From Deltaproteobacteria bacterium (GTDB lineage Bacteria > Desulfobacterota > Binatia > UBA9968), in contig JAJONK010000001.1 of assembly GCA_021323355.1 (NCBI GenBank), positions 1-33,068 of the forward strand: a DNA stretch of 33,068 bases, given 5' to 3'. This document shows, piece by piece, positions 16,513 through 24,236 of this stretch. The first letter of the stretch is position 1; every line of letters starts with the position of its first letter. Under the pieces are notes generated by a model. It saw only the letters and a program-made list of their open reading frames with translations. It was not told where the DNA came from and ran no database searches. The translations under genes and the position numbers were made by a program.

Positions 16513-17399
16513 CTGCCATAGCGATTGCGGCGGTCGGCGCCGATTAAGTTTAGCTCGATACTGGTTTCGTTTCTTAAGACACGCAGACAGATGCGTTCCC
16601 CCGGTCGCTTCTTCCAAAGCTCCTGATAGAGTTGCCGCCGCGAGCGGATTTGCGTTTTCTCAACATCCAGAATGATGTCGCCCTCTTTAAGTCCCTGACG
16701 ATCAGCCGGGCTCCCTTCCGTCACTCCGCCGACAACCACATGGCCGGCGAGCAAGTGGGGATAGAAACCTAACCAAGGCTTTTGACTGACCAGGGAACGT
16801 TGTTTGAACGCCTGCTCCTGATCAAGGTAATAGCGGATCGGAATGGCCAATGAGAATTTTCCAACATCCGCAAGATTCAGGGAAACCACGCCCAACATCT
16901 CTGCTTTGAAATTTGCCAATGTGCCGCCGCCGAAGCCCGGATTGACGGCTGTCACTCTCACCGTTTGATCGAGCATGTATTCCCAATGGCCGTCGTACGG
17001 TTCCAGTGAAGTTACATAGCCTCCGCTCACTTTTCGTTCGTTGTTTCCGCTGCTCGCAACGATCAGGCTAGCCTGGCCAAGTGCGGCCGGTTCGGTTGCC
17101 GGTTTGAGGAAAGGCAGCCCGCGCGCAGGGATTTTTAAAAGCGCGAGTCCGCTATCGAGATCCTGTGTGACGATTTCACCCGGATACTCTTCTCCTTCGG
17201 CCACGGTGACGGTAATGGACGAAGCTCCGGTCACCACGTAATTAACCGTTAGAATGTACCCTTCCGGATCGACTACGGTTCCGGATCCGGTGCGCTCCGA
17301 CCCTAGGTTCCTGGTGGACGGATGATCTTCTGGGATCGACACGCGGATGTCTACTGTTGCCGGAATGATGGCATGGATCAAGCCGAGATGGCCGTTCAA
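16509..17399 (-). CDS. HtrA-like PDZ protein lacking the serine protease triad (pseudoprotease)
   Basis: The 296-residue product has the trypsin-like fold of HtrA/DegP (about 10-200) and one PDZ domain (about 207-290: VTEGSPADRQGLKEGDIIL). All three catalytic positions are changed. The usual TNHVV is VNYVV (His to Tyr54), the usual DLAL is GLAL (Asp to Gly84), and GNSGGP is GFGGGT (Ser to Gly156). The surrounding fold motifs (GSGTVVDPEGYILT, NPG) remain, so the frame is under selection as a protein. It begins at TTG with AGGAG 7 bases upstream and has no signal peptide, unlike most HtrA proteins. A binding or scaffold role through the PDZ domain is inferred. Confidence 0.88.
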   Translation of the reverse strand: MNGHLGLIHAIIPATVDIRVSIPEDHPSTRNLGSERTGSGTVVDPEGYILTVNYVVTGASSITVTVAEGEEYPGEIVTQDLDSGLALLKIPARGLPFLKPATEPAALGQASLIVASSGNNERKVSGGYVTSLEPYDGHWEYMLDQTVRVTAVNPGFGGGTLANFKAEMLGVVSLNLADVGKFSLAIPIRYYLDQEQAFKQRSLVSQKPWLGFYPHLLAGHVVVGGVTEGSPADRQGLKEGDIILDVEKTQIRSRRQLYQELWKKRPGERICLRVLRNETSIELNLIGADRRNRYGS

Positions 17400-17468
17400 A
17401 GTCCTGCTCCTTATGCGACTTTACTCGCTGTTACCGCGAGCATGTCGCTAGTACTATTCTGCGCGGTT

Positions 17469-17747
17469 TCACGCCGCTTCTAAAGCTCTCCCGTGAATTC
17501 TATTGATGATTGCCAGGTTGTCAACGGTCATTAGCGCGTTGCTGATTTCCTTGTTCAGCACGTTGATCGCATCAAATTTTTCAATCAGCGCGATTTGGCA
17601 CCTCATAAGAAGGGTCAAGAGGAGCATAAAATCGTGAACCTCGGCGGCGGGTTCGAACAATCGATGGTCGAAGGGGACCCACGGCATCAATATCGTTTGG
17701 CGCCGAACAATGCCGTTAACGGCAAATAGCAGCGCTGCCTTTAGCAC
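17469..17747 (-). CDS. Small hypothetical protein, mostly helical
   Basis: I do not recognise this 92-residue frame (GTG start; ATG alternatives at residues 21 and 41). It contains a hydrophobic helix-like stretch (FMLLLTLLMRCQIALI) followed by an amphipathic region ending HGRALEAA. Codon choice looks like that of neighbouring genes, but no ribosome binding site is visible. It lies 69 bases upstream of the HtrA-like gene on the same strand. It may be real, a remnant, or chance. Confidence 0.35.
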   Translation of the reverse strand: MLKAALLFAVNGIVRRQTILMPWVPFDHRLFEPAAEVHDFMLLLTLLMRCQIALIEKFDAINVLNKEISNALMTVDNLAIINRIHGRALEAA

Positions 17748-17833
17748 TGCGGGTTGAATTACTGATGAAGAGAGCCAGCGTCGGAAGTTACGGATAAATC
17801 ACAGACTTTTGTATGTTTGTAATACCGGCCAAC

Positions 17834-17861
17834 TTGACAATAGAGCAGAATCCAATATATT
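17834..17861 (+). promoter_or_regulatory. Strong sigma-70 promoter of the yceD-rpmF-plsX operon
   Basis: A perfect TTGACA (17834-17839) and TATATT (17856-17861, 5/6) are separated by 16 bases. The -10 element ends 30 bases before the yceD ATG. It is the best promoter in the window and the only strong one before the long downstream gene series. Confidence 0.75.
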
Positions 17862-17891
17862 CAAATCGTCCGGCCAACCAGTTCTTTCGCT

Positions 17892-18431
17892 ATGAAAATT
17901 CCCGTCGACCAGATAACTCAGTCTCCCAAAGAAATCATGTTTTCAGAGAAGATTGAGGATTTAAATTCCTTTTTCGCGAATGAAAAGTATCGGGATTTTC
18001 ACTTTCCACCGGTGCTGGATGGAAGTCTGGTTTACTACAGATCGGGGCAGGAGCTTTTTTTCCAGGGATCTTTTGGCGGCAGATTCGAAGGCTGCTGCGG
18101 CCGATGTTTAGCTAATTATTCGTTTGACGTCGAAAAGTCGTTTGACATAGTGTTAGTTCCGGACCCGGCGCGCCCGGAGCGCAAAGTTGAGGAGTTGAGG
18201 CGAGAGGAGCTAGGTTTGAGTTACTACTCAAGCGATATTATAGAGCTAGCGCCGTTAATCGAAGAGCAGGTTCTACTGGCCTTGCCGACCCGCCCGCTGT
18301 GTCGTGAAGATTGTCGAGGGTTGTGTGGTGGTTGTGGAGTTAATCTCAATATTGAAGAGTGCGCCTGCGTTCCCGCTGCGCCGTCCGACTCGCGTCTTGC
18401 GATTTTTCGGACGCTCAAAATCAATCGTTAG
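17892..18431 (+). CDS. yceD: YceD/DUF177 family protein
   Basis: The 179-residue protein matches the YceD family, which is linked to 23S rRNA accumulation and nearly always lies before rpmF, as it does here (61 bases). Cys pairs at CCGRC (near 74-78) and in the C-terminal LCREDCRGLCGGCGVN likely bind zinc. Molecular role is not fully known. Confidence 0.92.
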   Translation: MKIPVDQITQSPKEIMFSEKIEDLNSFFANEKYRDFHFPPVLDGSLVYYRSGQELFFQGSFGGRFEGCCGRCLANYSFDVEKSFDIVLVPDPARPERKVEELRREELGLSYYSSDIIELAPLIEEQVLLALPTRPLCREDCRGLCGGCGVNLNIEECACVPAAPSDSRLAIFRTLKINR

Positions 18432-18492
18432 TTTACTGCCAATTTTCTGAACATTGGTTCTGCCGTTTGCCGGCAGGAAGGATAGGGTTAAA

Positions 18493-18675
18493 ATGCCTGT
18501 ACCAAAGAGACGAACTTCGAAACGAGTAAAAAACCAGCGGCGATCGCATGATGGCCTTACCCCGCCGCAATGGAGCACGTGTTCGCAGTGCGGCGAAACC
18601 GTCCTGCCTCATCGCGCTTGCCGTGCCTGCGGCTTCTACCGCGGCCGGGCCGTTCTTAAAGTTGACGAGAGTTAG
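18493..18675 (+). CDS. rpmF: Ribosomal protein bL32
   Basis: The 60-residue product from the ATG at 18493 begins MPVPKRRTSKRVKNQRRSHD, the universal bL32 start. Zinc-ribbon cysteines are Cys30, Cys33, Cys43 and Cys46, so this is the zinc-binding form. An upstream in-frame ATG at 18454 would add 13 unrelated residues and is rejected. It sits between yceD and plsX, the standard order. Confidence 0.97.
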   Translation: MPVPKRRTSKRVKNQRRSHDGLTPPQWSTCSQCGETVLPHRACRACGFYRGRAVLKVDES

Positions 18676-18689
18676 TACTTCATTCCTCT

Positions 18690-19727
18690 ATGCCGAAAAT
18701 CGCAGTCGACGCGATGGGGGGAGATCATGCCCCGGCGGTTGTTGTTGAGGGTGCGCTGCTTGCGGCCCAAGACGTCGATGCGGAATTGATTCTTGTCGGG
18801 GACAAACTCGCCGTTGAACAAGAATGTTTGCGCATCGGCGGCAAGCTCCCCCGTTTTCCAATTATTAACGCCACACAAACGGTATCTATGGACGAATCCC
18901 CCAGCGTTGCGCTGAGGAAGAGAGATTCGTCGATGAAGGTCGCGTTCGAGATGATCAAGCGCGGCGAGGCGGAAGCCGTGGTCAGCGCCGGAAACTCGGG
19001 GGCCATGATGGCCATCGGGATGCTGGTCATCGGCACGTTACCTCAAGTCACTCGACCCGCGATTCTAGCCATTGTCCCCGGAACATCTAAGGGAACCATC
19101 ATCATCGATGCCGGAGCCAATGTCGACTGCAAGCCGCGCCAGTTACTACAGTTTGGGATCATCGGGTCGGTGTACGCAGAGCGTGGGTTGGGTATCGTCA
19201 ATCCCCGAGTCGGTGTGCTAAGCAACGGCGAGGAAGACAGCAAAGGGAACGAGTTGACCCGAGCGGCCAGCGAGCTTCTCGACAGCGCGCCGGTAAACTA
19301 TGTCGGATACGTCGAAGGCCGGGACTTTTTCAACGGTAAGGTCGATGTCATCGTGTGCGATGGCTTTACAGGAAACGTGGCACTGAAGACCATGGAAGGG
19401 GTAGCGAGCTTTGCCGGCGAAATTTTAAAAAGCGGCTTTGAGAAAAGCTGGTTGAGCCGCTTGGGCTATTTGCTGACCCGACACTCGCTGCGGCATGCCT
19501 ATCGAAAGCTTGATTACGCCGAATACGGCGGAGCACGGTTGCTGGGATTGGATGGGGTCGCCATTGTCGCCCATGGAGGGTCAACTGCGCTGGCAATCAA
19601 AAACGCCATTCGCGTTGCCAGTGAATCAGTTTCACAGAATGTAAACGGTCACATTAGCGCGGCTTTGGAATCCATGGCTCAGGCCGCAACTGAAAACAAA
19701 ACTTTGCTGACTACGATCCGGCCTTGA
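18690..19727 (+). CDS. plsX: Phosphate acyltransferase PlsX
   Basis: The 345-residue protein converts acyl-ACP to acyl-phosphate for phospholipid synthesis. Family motifs are intact: KIAVDAMGGDHAP at the start, SAGNSGAMMAIG near 108, and VCDGFTGNVALK near 228. It starts 14 bases after rpmF and ends at the fabD region. In most relatives fabH comes next; here it does not. Confidence 0.97.
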   Translation: MPKIAVDAMGGDHAPAVVVEGALLAAQDVDAELILVGDKLAVEQECLRIGGKLPRFPIINATQTVSMDESPSVALRKRDSSMKVAFEMIKRGEAEAVVSAGNSGAMMAIGMLVIGTLPQVTRPAILAIVPGTSKGTIIIDAGANVDCKPRQLLQFGIIGSVYAERGLGIVNPRVGVLSNGEEDSKGNELTRAASELLDSAPVNYVGYVEGRDFFNGKVDVIVCDGFTGNVALKTMEGVASFAGEILKSGFEKSWLSRLGYLLTRHSLRHAYRKLDYAEYGGARLLGLDGVAIVAHGGSTALAIKNAIRVASESVSQNVNGHISAALESMAQAATENKTLLTTIRP

Positions 19728-19771
19728 TCGAGTCATGCGATCGGGCCAACTGCAGAGCGAAAGAAACTGAA

Positions 19772-20716
19772 GTGGCGATTACAGACAATGTGGCATTTCT
19801 TTTTCCCGGCCAAGGTTCCCAGTACGTCGGTATGGGCAAAGATTTGTGCGAGCACTATCCAGTTGCCGCGCAAACTTTGGAAGAGGCCGAACAGACCCTC
19901 GGATTTTCACTCAGCCAGCTATGTTTTCACGGCCCGGAAGCCGATCTTCAACTCACTGAGAACACACAGCCGGCCATTCTGGCTGTCTCGGTAGCCGCGC
20001 TCCGCGTTTTGCAATCGGAAACCGCGGTTAAACCGGCTTATGTGGCGGGTCATAGCCTCGGCGAATACAGCGCGCTGGTGTGCGTCGGCGCGCTCTCGTT
20101 CAGCGACGCCCTAAGGATCGTGCGAGAGCGCGGTCGTTTGATGCAGGCGGCTGTGCCATCGGGGAACGGCGCAATGGCGGTTATAATGGGTCTCGACGTG
20201 GCAGCGGTCAGCTCTATCTGTAAACAGGCAGAGGACGGGGAAGTGGTCGCACCGGCCAATTATAATGGGGGTGGTCAAATTGTGATCGCCGGCTCCAAAG
20301 CTGCCGTAGTCCGCGCAATGCTTCGTGCCAGGTCTGACGGCGCAAAGCGTGTTATCGAGCTGCCGGTCAGCGCGCCATTTCATTGTCCATTGATGAAGTC
20401 GGCGGCAGAAGGATTGAAACGTATTCTGAACGATGTGACGATTCGTCCATTCACAGTCGGAGTTATCAGCAACGTAAACGCCGAGGTGAATCTTGATGCT
20501 GCCAGGATCAAGCTATTGCTAGCGGAGCAGGCGATGAGACCGGTACGTTGGGAAGAGTCCGTCAAGAGATTGGAGAGTCTCGGCATCTCTAAAATGCTTG
20601 AAGTCGGTCCTGGAAGAGTTCTAAAAGGATTGGTGAAGCGGATCAGCCCGAAAATAGAGGTTGATACGTTCGAAGCACCGCAAGACCTTGCCCGCTTAAG
20701 GAATGACATCAAATGA
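19772..20716 (+). CDS. fabD: Malonyl-CoA:ACP transacylase FabD
   Basis: From the GTG at 19772 the product is 314 residues and begins just ahead of the conserved FLFPGQGSQYVGMG. The nucleophile is Ser95 in GHSLGEYS, with the catalytic His in APFHCPLM near 200. It transfers malonate from CoA to ACP. A TTG at 19724, overlapping the plsX stop, would add 16 residues that do not resemble the family; neither start has a strong ribosome binding site. The stop overlaps fabG by ATGA. Confidence 0.95.
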   Translation: MAITDNVAFLFPGQGSQYVGMGKDLCEHYPVAAQTLEEAEQTLGFSLSQLCFHGPEADLQLTENTQPAILAVSVAALRVLQSETAVKPAYVAGHSLGEYSALVCVGALSFSDALRIVRERGRLMQAAVPSGNGAMAVIMGLDVAAVSSICKQAEDGEVVAPANYNGGGQIVIAGSKAAVVRAMLRARSDGAKRVIELPVSAPFHCPLMKSAAEGLKRILNDVTIRPFTVGVISNVNAEVNLDAARIKLLLAEQAMRPVRWEESVKRLESLGISKMLEVGPGRVLKGLVKRISPKIEVDTFEAPQDLARLRNDIK

Positions 20717-21456
20717 AATTGAACGGGCAAGTCGCTCTGGTGACAGGCGCAAGTCGCGGCATTGGTCGGGCTATCGCCGTGGCTCTCGGTCAAGCGGGAG
20801 CATACGTGGTGATTAATTACCGTGGCAATCAAGAGGCTGCTGAGTCGGCGCTCGAAGAGCTTCACGGCGCCGGTGGCCAAGGGGAACTTTGCCGATTCGA
20901 TGTCGCAATCGAAACTGCTGTTGATGCGGCTGTCAAGAAAATCGTTGACGCACAAGGGAAAGTTGATATTCTGGTCAATAATGCCGGGGTGACCTCGGAT
21001 ACTCTTCTAATTCGCTCAAAGGCCCAAGATTGGGATCAGGTCATAGGGACTAATCTCAGGGGTACGGTTCTCTGTACCAAATCGGTTTGCCGTGCCATGA
21101 TCCGCCAGCGTTATGGTAGGATCGTTAATCTTTCTTCGGTAGTTGGACAGACCGGCAACGTCGGACAATCAATCTACGCGGCAACAAAGGCGGGGATCCT
21201 CGGGTTTACCAAATCAATCGCGCGGGAACTTGCGTCGCGCGGGATCACTGTGAACGCCGTGGCTCCGGGCTTTATTGAAACCGAGATGACCGCTAATTTA
21301 TCGCCGCAACTGCAGGAGGAGTTTCTTCGCTCGATTCCCTTGGGCAGGTTTGGCAGGAGCGAGGAAGTGGCGCAACTGGTGGTGTTTCTCACGGGACCGG
21401 GAGCAGCCTATATTACTGGGCAAGTGATGAATGTTAATGGCGGACTTTACATGTAG
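20713..21456 (+). CDS. fabG: 3-oxoacyl-ACP reductase FabG
   Basis: This 247-residue short-chain dehydrogenase reduces 3-oxoacyl-ACP with NADPH. The cofactor motif is TGASRGIG (11-18), NNAG is at 89-92, and the catalytic set is Ser141/142, Tyr155 and Lys159. The Val/Ala-rich C-terminus ends YITGQVMNVNGGLYM, typical of FabG. It overlaps fabD by 4 bases and precedes acpP by 32 bases. Confidence 0.96.
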   Translation: MKLNGQVALVTGASRGIGRAIAVALGQAGAYVVINYRGNQEAAESALEELHGAGGQGELCRFDVAIETAVDAAVKKIVDAQGKVDILVNNAGVTSDTLLIRSKAQDWDQVIGTNLRGTVLCTKSVCRAMIRQRYGRIVNLSSVVGQTGNVGQSIYAATKAGILGFTKSIARELASRGITVNAVAPGFIETEMTANLSPQLQEEFLRSIPLGRFGRSEEVAQLVVFLTGPGAAYITGQVMNVNGGLYM

Positions 21457-21474
21457 CAAGAATGGCGAATAAGC

Positions 21475-21480
21475 AGGAGG
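21475..21480 (+). promoter_or_regulatory. Ribosome binding site fixing the acpP start
   Basis: AGGAGG ends 8 bases before the ATG at 21489. It lies inside the longer candidate frame, which argues against the earlier ATG. Confidence 0.8.
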
Positions 21481-21488
21481 AAAACAAA

Positions 21489-21725
21489 ATGGCGGCATCT
21501 GTGCAGGCTAGGGTAAAAGAGATCGTGTGTGAACAATTGGGGGTAAGCGAGGATGAGGTGGTTCCTGAAGCATCTTTCATCGAAGATCTAGGCGCGGATT
21601 CGTTGGATATTGTCGAATTGGTGATGGCTCTGGAAGAAGAGTACGAGATGGAGATTTCCGACGAGGATGCCGAGAAAATTAAGACTGTCCAGGACGTCAT
21701 CTCATATATCGATAATCATCGTTAG
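21489..21725 (+). CDS. acpP: Acyl carrier protein
   Basis: The ATG at 21489 has AGGAGG 8 bases upstream and gives a 78-residue acidic helical protein. The phosphopantetheine site is Ser38 in GADSLD. It carries the growing acyl chain and also donates the acyl group used by lipid A enzymes. An upstream in-frame ATG at 21462 would add nine residues, but the strong Shine-Dalgarno favours 21489. fabF, usually next, is absent. Confidence 0.97.
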   Translation: MAASVQARVKEIVCEQLGVSEDEVVPEASFIEDLGADSLDIVELVMALEEEYEMEISDEDAEKIKTVQDVISYIDNHR

Positions 21726-21868
21726 CTGTAGGTCCATTCAGAAATTTCGGCGTTAGATAATGCATCCGGAGCTGGAGCTTTGGCCATTTAGGACTCGGGC
21801 TCGCACGAGTGTACAACGACTCCTGCTACCTCGCTTTCGCTGGGAGAAGATTCCGTCTCAATAATTTC

Positions 21869-22348
21869 ATGATTGCTATGGGCAGTGACCACGGCGGAGT
21901 AGAACTCAAAGATTTCTTGGCCGGCGTGCTTCGTTCAAAAAACATTGATGTGCAGGACCTCGGCACACACGGCAGTGAATCGGTCGACTATCCCGACTTT
22001 GGCCGGCTGGTGTCGCAGCAAGTCTCACAAGGAGAGGCGGATCGAGGAATATTAATCTGTACCACCGGCATTGGAATGTCCATCTTAGCCAACAAATATC
22101 CCAATGTTCGGGCCGCTTTGGTGCAGGATCGTGAAACAGCGCGCACCAGTCGCGAGCACAATGACGCAAATGTTTTGGTTCTCGCCGGAGCCACCACCGA
22201 ACCTGCCCTCGCCCGCGAGATTTTGGAGATCTGGATTAACACGCCTTTTGCCGGCGGCCGCCATCAACGACGTCTCGACAAGATAACTGAAATTGAGCGA
22301 GATTTAGGAACACAGAAACACCAGCGGAAAGAGCGCGAAGGATCTTGA
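21869..22348 (+). CDS. rpiB: Ribose 5-phosphate isomerase B
   Basis: The 159-residue RpiB/LacAB family protein interconverts ribose 5-phosphate and ribulose 5-phosphate, the latter being a riboflavin precursor. It starts at the ATG at 21869, giving MIAMGSDHGG; an upstream GTG at 21809 adds 20 unrelated residues. The active-site Cys64 (CTTGIGMS), Asp7-His8 and the REHNDANVL motif are present. Its stop is 3 bases before glyA. Confidence 0.93.
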   Translation: MIAMGSDHGGVELKDFLAGVLRSKNIDVQDLGTHGSESVDYPDFGRLVSQQVSQGEADRGILICTTGIGMSILANKYPNVRAALVQDRETARTSREHNDANVLVLAGATTEPALAREILEIWINTPFAGGRHQRRLDKITEIERDLGTQKHQRKEREGS

Positions 22349-22351
22349 TTG

Positions 22352-23605
22352 ATGTCTTTTCTGCAGCAAACCGACAGCGAAGTTTTTGCCTCGATCCAAA
22401 AAGAAACCAACAGGCTCGAACAGAATTTGGAGCTGATCGCGTCTGAGAACGTCGTCAGCGAAGCGGTGTTGGAAGCTCAGGGCTGCGTGATGACTAACAA
22501 GTACGCAGAAGGGTATCCAGGCAAGCGCTATTACGGCGGCTGTGAATTTGTCGATGAGGTCGAATCTCTGGCCATAGCCAGGGCCCGAGAACTCTTCGGC
22601 GCCGATCATGCAAACGTGCAGCCTCATTCCGGCAGCCAAGCTAATATGACCGTGTATCTGTCCGTGCTTAAGCCGGGCGATTGTTATCTCGGGATGAATC
22701 TTGCGCATGGCGGTCATCTATCGATGGGCAGCCCAGTCAATTTTTCCGGAATCCTGTACCGTGTCATCCCCTACGGGGTCTCAGAAAAAACTGAAACCAT
22801 CGACTATGATGAAGTGGCCAAACTCGCGCGCGAACACCGGCCGAAACTGATCATTGCCGGCGCTAGCGCCTATCCGCGAATCATAGACTTTGCTAAATTT
22901 CGTCAAATTGCAGATGAGGTGGGAGCGGTTTTGATGGTGGACATGGCGCATATCGCCGGCTTGGTTGCAGCGGGTGTGCATCCTAGCCCAGTCCCTTATG
23001 CTGACTTTGTAACCACCACGACTCACAAAACTCTACGAGGCCCTCGTGGAGGAATGGTCTTGTGCCGTGCCGCTCATGCCAAAACAATCGACAGCAAAGT
23101 CTTTCCCGGCATGCAAGGCGGTCCCTTGATGCACGTAATCGCTGCGAAAGCCGTGGCGCTGAAAGAGGCGCTCGATCCAGGGTTCAGGATCTATCAACAG
23201 CAAATTGTAAAGAACGCTCAAGCCCTGGCGAAATCTCTCAGTTCGAACGGCTACCGCCTTACCTCGGGGGGGACCGACAATCATCTGATGCTGGTGGATC
23301 TGCGGAAATCTGAGCTGACAGGCAAAGCGGCACAGGAGACTCTCGATCGGGCGCACATTACGGTTAACCGCAACGCGGTGCCATTCGATACCCGGTCCCC
23401 GTTTATCACCAGCGGAATTCGCATCGGTACGCCCGCCGTCACGAGTCGTGGCATGAAGGAGGAGGAAATGGCTCTGATCGGCGATTTGATTGCCAGGGCG
23501 CTCGACCATGTGAGCGATGAAAACGTTTTAAGCGAGGTTGCTAAGCAGGTGGCCGCGCTGTGCAGAAAGTTTCCAGTTTATCCGCACCGGCTTCCGTCAA
23601 ATTGA
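22352..23605 (+). CDS. glyA: Serine hydroxymethyltransferase
   Basis: The 417-residue PLP enzyme converts serine and tetrahydrofolate to glycine and methylene-THF. The PLP lysine is Lys226 in TTTHKTLRGPRGG; HSGSQANM and the ASAYPR motif are also intact. The ATG at 22352 is preceded by a GAAGGAT stretch. It is fourth in the deltaproteobacterial-type order acpP-rpiB-glyA-nrdR. Confidence 0.97.
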   Translation: MSFLQQTDSEVFASIQKETNRLEQNLELIASENVVSEAVLEAQGCVMTNKYAEGYPGKRYYGGCEFVDEVESLAIARARELFGADHANVQPHSGSQANMTVYLSVLKPGDCYLGMNLAHGGHLSMGSPVNFSGILYRVIPYGVSEKTETIDYDEVAKLAREHRPKLIIAGASAYPRIIDFAKFRQIADEVGAVLMVDMAHIAGLVAAGVHPSPVPYADFVTTTTHKTLRGPRGGMVLCRAAHAKTIDSKVFPGMQGGPLMHVIAAKAVALKEALDPGFRIYQQQIVKNAQALAKSLSSNGYRLTSGGTDNHLMLVDLRKSELTGKAAQETLDRAHITVNRNAVPFDTRSPFITSGIRIGTPAVTSRGMKEEEMALIGDLIARALDHVSDENVLSEVAKQVAALCRKFPVYPHRLPSN

Positions 23606-23631
23606 CCTGATCGGTATAGTCAACCTATCAA
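23602..23631 (+). promoter_or_regulatory. Possible internal promoter before nrdR
   Basis: TTGACC (23602-23607, overlapping the glyA stop) and TATCAA (23626-23631) are 18 bases apart (5/6 and 4/6). The 124-base gap before nrdR is the largest within this part of the operon and would suit a secondary promoter. Confidence 0.3.
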
Positions 23632-23729
23632 TCCCGCCAACCTCACAGGATTTACTCTGCGGTCCTGCGATAATCTATTGCCTGGTTTACATAAGTGAAC
23701 TAGCTGGCTGTGCTCGAAGGAACAATCGG

Positions 23730-24233
23730 ATGAAATGCCCCTTTTGTCATGAGACCGAGAACCGCGTCATCGATTCGCGCTTGAGCAAGGATAGCAATAT
23801 GATCCGGCGCCGGCGCGAGTGCTCCAAGTGCTCGCGCCGATTCACCACTTATGAACGGGTCGAAGAGATGATGCCATTGGTGGTGAAAAAAGATGGTCGT
23901 CGGGAGACTTACGAGAGGATCAAAATAATCAATGGGCTTAAACGGGCCTGTGAGAAGCGGCCCGTTAGCATCAATACCATCGAAGCCATTGCCGATCGGA
24001 TCGAGCGAAGCCTTCAGGAACGCGGGGAAAAAGAAATATTGAGCTCGGTGATCGGCGAGGCGACGATGCGAGAACTTCACGACACCGATGAGGTGGCTTA
24101 CGTTCGGTTCGCCTCAGTGTACCGCTCATTCAAAGATATCAACGAGTTCATGGTGGAGTTGGAGGAGCTTCTCAAGGAACGAAAAGAAATATCCGCGGCT
24201 CGAGTAAGCGCTTCGCGACAGAAAAGGAGTTAG
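23730..24233 (+). CDS. nrdR: Transcriptional repressor NrdR
   Basis: The 167-residue protein represses ribonucleotide reductase genes in response to ATP/dATP. The zinc ribbon is CPFC...CSKC (Cys3, Cys6, and the pair near 31-34) followed by RRFTTYERVE; the ATP-cone spans about 49-139. AAGGA lies 8 bases before the ATG at 23730. The open frame extends upstream to 23538 but that part overlaps glyA in another frame. No ribonucleotide reductase gene is nearby, so any target lies elsewhere. Confidence 0.96.
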   Translation: MKCPFCHETENRVIDSRLSKDSNMIRRRRECSKCSRRFTTYERVEEMMPLVVKKDGRRETYERIKIINGLKRACEKRPVSINTIEAIADRIERSLQERGEKEILSSVIGEATMRELHDTDEVAYVRFASVYRSFKDINEFMVELEELLKERKEISAARVSASRQKRS

Positions 24234-24236
24234 CGG

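Noticed and set aside
23538..23729. Extended nrdR start at 23538
   Set aside because: The extension overlaps glyA and lacks similarity; the ATG at 23730 has a ribosome binding site and the expected MKCPFC start.
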